Source: Inia geoffrensis (lineage: Eukaryota; Chordata; Mammalia; Artiodactyla; Iniidae). From it: DNA of 64,000 nucleotides. The position numbers and the translations under genes are program-made. This document shows positions 59,956 to 64,000 of this stretch, in pieces. The notes below the pieces were generated by a model. It was given only the letters and a program-made list of their open reading frames with translations, made no database searches and was not told the origin of the DNA. Each line of letters opens with the position of its first letter. The first letter of the stretch is position 1. The stretch lies in NCBI GenBank assembly GCA_036417435.1, contig CM070904.1:59404408-59468407 (forward strand), written 5' to 3'.

Positions 59956-60009
59956 ATGCTCTGCTGTGAAATGCCACGCAGGCAGAGACTGACAAGCGGT
60001 AGGAGCTGA
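59956..60009 (+). other. Upstream ORF in the presumed GALNT5 leader (17 codons)
   Basis: ATG at 59956, with a second in-frame ATG at 59971, runs to TGA at 60007-60009. It closes 163 nt before the GALNT5 start, so re-initiation would be possible. It matters only if transcription begins upstream of it, which is unknown. No peptide family is recognised. Confidence 0.3.
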
Positions 60010-60124
60010 GCTCTCCCTTTGGACTGCTGCTTCCTGCTCTGTTCAGGGGAGGGGGCCGCTTTCTGGCAACTTTGCTGCCGCTGCAGCTGCTATAGCTACT
60101 ACGCCAGCTCCCTCTCCCCTCAAG

Positions 60125-60130
60125 GTAAGC
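60125..60130 (+). other. Donor-like site in the GALNT5 leader
   Basis: CTCAAG|GTAAGC lies 48 bases before the start codon and scores by eye as well as the real exon-1 donor. If used, it would remove the annotated start codon. More likely it is a decoy, or it serves an alternative non-coding first exon. No acceptor was identified for it. Confidence 0.3.
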
Positions 60131-60172
60131 AGGCTCAGAGGGAGGGCAGGCTGCGAGGGAAGGCTTTGTACC

Positions 60173-61611
60173 ATGAACAAGATCCGAAAGTTTTTCCGAG
60201 GAAGTGGGCGAGTCCTGGCATTTATATTTGTAGCTTCTGTCATCTGGCTGCTCTTTGACATGGCAGCTCTCCGCCTCTCATTCAGTGAGATCAACTCTCG
60301 GGCCCTGAAGGAAGACATCATCCGGAGGGAGAGGATAGGGTTCAGAGTTCAGCCATACCAGGGGAAGAGCCTTGACGGCAGCGTGAAAGAGATGAAGTTC
60401 CCCTCGAAGGGACACGGGAAGGGCATATGGGGCAAAGAGAACTTAAGAAAGACTGAAAAGAGTAAGCTCAAGGTTGAGGATGATTTGGACCAAACCCAGA
60501 AGGAAAGAAAAGTGCAGAATGCCCCCGGAAGGGGCAAGGTTGCACCTTTGTGGCGTCCTGCATATCTGCAGGCCCCCCCAGTGACTTTTACCAAGCGGAA
60601 GACAGAGGGGCAAGATGTCAGACCTGAAGTTTCCTCGCACGTGATGCCAAAGCAAAAGACTGAGAAGACCCCGTTCACAGCAGCAAGGGGAACTCCACTG
60701 GACAAAATATCTGTACACATAGGACCTGTTGGTATAAACCAGGAGGGCCCGAAGAGTCTTAGTCTCAGCAGTGAAACATCAAAACAAGCAGCTGAGAGGA
60801 ACCCAAATGTGACCATCCGTCTTAATATTGACAGATCAAAGCAACAATTCCAGGCAGTAGCAAATGAAAGGACCTACCCTGCCAGCCCACCAGTGCCAAA
60901 ACTCAGGGAAGCCATAGCCTTAAATAAAACTGAGACTCAGAGCAAAGAACTAAATGCAAATAAACACAAAGCCAATAAGAACCTTCCCTTTTTCAAGTTC
61001 ATTGCCAATTCAAGTCGCTTAAAGAAGCAATCTATTAATGAGACACAGTTGGGAGGCTTGCCAAAGGATGATGGAGCCAAAGTAGCTGATGAGAAGAAAC
61101 TCAATTTGTCTGAAAGCCATGTTGTGATTATAACCAAGGAGGAGGAGCTACAGACAGACACCAAAGAGGTCCCCAATTCCAAAACCAAAACTATATTTCC
61201 TACGGTAGTGCGCAAAAGCCAAGAGGAGCACATTGCCAGGAAGAGCAGAGAGGCATCTTTCTCTTCTCTTGCTCTCCAGGGAGCAGCAGTGTCTCAAACC
61301 AATCAAGCCTTAGCTGGTAGGCTGGGGCCAGCAAGAATCAACTTAACTGCCAAAACCCAGCCTGCACAACTCAACCAAAGTCACAGAAAAGCTCGTTCGC
61401 CTGAAGATGGTGGAATGCACCGTGTGTTAAGAATTGATGTGACACTTTCTCCAAGGGACTCCAAAGCTCCAGGTCAGTTTGGACGTCCGGTAGTTGTTCC
61501 CCATGGAAAGGAGAAGGAGGTAGAAAGAAGATGGAAAGAAGGAAATTTCAACGTCTACCTCAGTGATTTGATCCCAGTGGACAGAGCCATTGAAGACACA
61601 AGACCTTCTGG
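60173..61611 (+). CDS. GALNT5: GALNT5 coding exon 1 (N-terminal 479 codons plus 2 nt; partial gene)
   Basis: Polypeptide N-acetylgalactosaminyltransferase 5 starts mucin-type O-glycosylation by moving GalNAc from UDP-GalNAc to Ser/Thr of proteins in the Golgi. This exon reads open from ATG to the donor with no frameshift. Residues 1-13 are a basic cytosolic tail ([13 protein letters not shown]), and about 14-33 a hydrophobic signal anchor (type II membrane protein). From about 34 to 430 comes a hydrophilic, Lys/Ser/Thr-rich stem, with N-glycosylation sequons at N212, N251, N279, N289, N311, N390 and N401. From about 431 to 480 is the conserved pre-catalytic segment ([13 protein letters not shown], then [20 protein letters not shown]). 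The GT27 catalytic domain and the ricin-type lectin domain are in later exons outside the window; the human protein is about 940 residues. The start was chosen because it matches the family N-terminus and has A at -3 (TACCATGA). The long stem exon is typical of GALNT5 among GalNAc-transferases. Identification is from recognised protein sequence; the orthologue call is firm. Confidence 0.96.
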
Positions 61612-61617
61612 GTAAGA
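61612..61617 (+). other. GALNT5: Splice donor ending GALNT5 exon 1
   Basis: The sequence CTGG|GTAAGA fits the 5' splice-site consensus. The exon ends two bases into codon 480 (GG|N, glycine whatever base follows), so the intron is phase 2. Read through, the frame stops at once (GGG TAA is not in frame, but the open frame ends at 61615), which supports splicing here. In relatives the next residues begin the catalytic region. Confidence 0.92.
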
Positions 61618-62488
61618 TCCATTTTTCTTCTCTTTCCTCAGCCCCAATTATTTTGGGTCTTACATAGAAAAGACTTATTTCTAGATAATTCTGTGATTTT
61701 TGGTCACCTAGAGAATTAGAGCAACAATAATCATTAGGCACAGTTCAAATAGTCTACCATCCACACAGAGAAAAATTCCGATATCAGCATACCCATTGCA
61801 CTCTCTTTATACATTTATTTCTCTGAGACTTTGGCCCTCATCCCTATTAGCTTATGTTCTGTTTCCTTTTCTGTACTGAAAATCTATCAAAATGATTAGG
61901 GGAGCTCAGTTCCTAATAAGGTGTATATGAATGGTAGAGCTTAAAATGTAATTCTGTTAAAACAGTGACAATGAAGTGAATTCTCAATTTCAGAATTTTT
62001 TATTATTAGCAAGTTTGTCAGGAGTATATTTGGGAAAGGAGCACAGAGAAGGAGCCTTCTAGGCCTCTCTGGAATCATGTCTTAGCCAGCAGAATTCTGC
62101 CTAATCATGAGTAATGATCACCATAAGTGAAGAAGTGACTCTACTCCTTAGAATTTAACATCCTTTATAGATGAGAATGGTAGATAGTTCAGGAGTTCAG
62201 TGATACAGGAATAATAATTTTGGAAAAAGTCAATTAGCCAATAAGTAGCAAACACCCACAGGACATACAAGAATATAATATTTTATATTTCTAGAGTTTC
62301 ACCATTTATGAAGCAACTGCACACAAATCACATGAATTTCACAAGAGCTCTGCAAAGGAGGCAGCAGATATTATGCGTGCAAATCAACAAGTAAGGGCAC
62401 TCAGAAATTACTTCAGTCTTTCAAGACAGCACAGTTCTGAAGGTGCCCAGTGAGCCTTCATAAACCAGTTTTTTAAAAATTATATTCC

Positions 62489-62526
62489 TTAAAAAAAAAA
62501 AAAAAATGTATATATATATATATATT
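62489..62526. repeat. A-run followed by (TA)n in GALNT5 intron 1
   Basis: About 17 A's, then GTATATATATATATAT. Confidence 0.9.
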
Positions 62527-62786
62527 CCTTTAACTAGAAAGTAGATCACAAATTTTTAATCTGATTCAAATATATTTGGTTTCTGGCTCTTTTTGGCCCA
62601 CTCATAAGTGAGGGTATCTCATAGCCATATGTTCACTACCCATTAATTGATAATACAACTCCATGTATGCCTTGATATGCAATTCCTGAGCCAAACAATG
62701 TTTGCCGAGAAGGTGGAATTAGGGAATATCAAGATTCAGATTTAGCACATGTGGTCTGTAAAGAATGCCCTCGTTTGGTTTCTGTA

Positions 62787-62808
62787 AAAAAAAAAAAAAA
62801 AAAAAAAA
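62787..62808. repeat. Poly-A run in GALNT5 intron 1
   Basis: About 22 A's after GGTTTCTGT. No recognisable retroelement body precedes it, so its origin is unclear. Confidence 0.85.
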
Positions 62809-63029
62809 GGAAAACAACCCTTCTCTGTGATCTAGGTATTCAGTGTTACTAAGAGGAAGGCAGATATAGATGTGCCTGTATTCATATTGGTGAGAGGGGC
62901 CTCCTCATTGGGATGTTAGCCATTTTCAGCTCTTAGCCATTGGCAGATGGCTATTGGCCATGCACTAATCACCTGTTTAGGGCAAGCACTCTGCCATTCA
63001 TGTTCCTCACCCTGGTGAAACTCACAACC

Positions 63030-63145
63030 TTGAGGAGAACACAAATATACCCAAAGTAAAGATGAAGAAACTGAGGCCCTGGGAAGTTATATTGTCTGCG
63101 GTCATAGAGCTAGCAATTATAGAGAAATTATTAAAATCCATGCTC
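63030..63145 (-). mobile_element. Probable MIR in GALNT5 intron 1
   Basis: AGATGAAGAAACTGAGGCCC, then GGTCATAGAGCTAGCAATTA, matches the antisense MIR core. Confidence 0.6.
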
Positions 63146-63239
63146 AAAATTATGTTGTGCTGTTGATTGCCTATATCTTACTAATTACTACCAAAATGAT
63201 CCCAAAAATTATGCTGCACCGGCTCTGATCTGAAATCCT

Positions 63240-63420
63240 GTATATCACATATCACATATATCACATATATTTATGATATATCACTATATTACTACACATA
63301 TACACTATGTATGGCACATCCAAATATGCCAGTATAGGGCATATACTATATATGCCATACTATGTATGGCATATTGCTATACATATCCTATATAGTATAT
63401 ACTATATGGCCATATACTAT
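63240..63420. repeat. AT-rich block with repeated small palindromes
   Basis: ATATCACAT units at the left pass into recurring TATGCC/GGCATA motifs. GGCATATA (63338-63345) pairs with TATATGCC (63349-63356), and TGCCATAC (63353-63360) with GTATGGCA (63364-63371). Confidence 0.8.
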
Positions 63421-64000
63421 ACATGCCAACTTTGAACACAAAACACCAGAGAATGAAGTAGGAAAGTAGCTTTATTTTAACATCCCTTCTGTGGCCTGGC
63501 AGACTCCTATGGAGCTTGGAGAAAAATCAGACACTGCACAGAAGCCCAGGCTGCACTTCCAAACCAGAGAAATGACAATTGTGTGAGGGCCAAAAGCAAG
63601 TAATAATGATGTTAGCGTCCATGTGATTTATTGAAGGCTCAGTAGCTCCCAGTGCTTGTTCGTTTCTGAAATTTGGTCTGTGGAAATTAAGGGTTGCTGC
63701 CCAGGGAAGTAATGGTCAGGCTCTGTCTTCTGAAGGAGACTATCCTGACAGTAGGAGAAAGTGAGTGACACGTGTGCTTGAGAGGATGAGTCAGACAGCA
63801 TGTGGTCAGGCCCCTCCCTCTTATCACACAACCCACCTTGGCTAATATGCTTTTCGCAAGGTGCCTACCTGATGCTCTACTCTTCCAACAGGATGGAGGT
63901 GACAGTCTTAAGCCAGCAGGGATCCTGTGTACAGAACCCCTTTGGGGCCATTCTTACAGGAAAGAGAATAAATTATTTTTCTTTTCTTTTACCCAAACCC

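Larger units (their letters stand above)
59750..60172 (+). promoter_or_regulatory. GALNT5: Presumed GALNT5 5' leader and proximal promoter
   Basis: The 420 bases before the ATG are clearly richer in G+C than the distal sequence but hold few CpGs, so this is not a strong CpG island. No convincing TATA box is seen, and the transcription start cannot be placed from sequence alone. It contains a short upstream ORF (59956-60009) and a donor-like site (60125). The extent is inferred from the position of the coding start and the base composition. Confidence 0.5.
61612..64000 (+). other. GALNT5: GALNT5 intron 1, 5' part
   Basis: This is the non-coding stretch after the exon-1 donor; the acceptor is not in the window. 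It contains an A-rich/(TA)n tract at about 62489-62526, a poly-A run at 62787-62808, a probable MIR remnant near 63030-63145, and an AT-rich block with small palindromes at 63240-63420. No open frame here looks like a GALNT5 exon. The rest holds nothing I recognise. Confidence 0.85.

Noticed and set aside
1..60000. Search for a second protein-coding gene or a novel multi-gene system
   Set aside because: No frame outside GALNT5 combines length, a start codon, known domains and splice signals. All longer frames are explained by L1, SINEs or simple repeats, or are isolated and unsupported.
60019..60258. 79-codon plus-strand frame overlapping the GALNT5 start
   Set aside because: It begins at TTG, not ATG, and runs out of frame through the GALNT5 membrane-anchor codons. 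No known product.
60349..60816. 155-codon open frame on the minus strand over GALNT5 exon 1
   Set aside because: It is the antisense shadow of a recognised coding exon, with no domain of its own.

Overview
The window is mammalian nuclear DNA, almost certainly from a cetacean. It holds one recognisable protein-coding exon, at the right-hand end, in about 60 kb of repeat-rich DNA that is otherwise non-coding. The cetacean call rests on several young tRNA-derived SINEs of the CHR family. These begin GGGCTTCCCTGGTGG and contain the block GGCTGGGCCCGTGAGCCATG; copies lie at about 4.07, 9.07, 46.2, 47.0 and 48.2 kb. It also rests on L1 3' ends of the artiodactyl/cetacean type, ending near GTAAAGCAATTATACTCCAA.

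Layout. 0-18 kb: ancient L2 and MIR remnants, an old L1M 3' portion at 15.1-16.5 kb, a MER20 copy at 17.3 kb, and long AT-rich stretches with no recognisable content. 18.3-20.8 kb: a comparatively young L1 insertion with a 13-bp target-site duplication and a 5' inversion (twin-priming structure). 21.5-27.5 kb: stacked ancient L1 sequence on the minus strand, interrupted by two long-form CHR SINEs and a remnant of a Tigger-type element. 28-39 kb: mostly unassigned DNA with a short L1 3' end (30.2 kb), a complete Tigger-type MITE (32.3 kb) and a (GGAA)n tract (36.2 kb). 39.6-44.4 kb: old L1 pieces. 44.9-50.5 kb: a possible processed-pseudogene tail, three young SINEs, a minus-strand L1 truncated inside ORF2, and a pair of roughly 190-bp sequences duplicated about 2.7 kb apart. 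53-59 kb: MIR, L2, MER5-type, SINE and L1 3'-end remnants.

60173-61611 is coding exon 1 of GALNT5 (polypeptide N-acetylgalactosaminyltransferase 5). It encodes the short cytosolic tail, the Golgi membrane anchor and the long luminal stem. It ends at a phase-2 splice donor just before the catalytic domain, which lies beyond the window. The remaining 2.4 kb is intron 1. From memory of the human map, the DNA 5' of GALNT5 is a large gene-poor interval separating it from GPD2, which fits the absence of other genes here.

No undescribed multi-gene system was seen. The points of interest concern how repeats were inserted and rearranged (twin priming, premature polyadenylation, a templated micro-inversion, nesting) and the leader of GALNT5. 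All repeat family names come from recognition by eye; no library search was possible.
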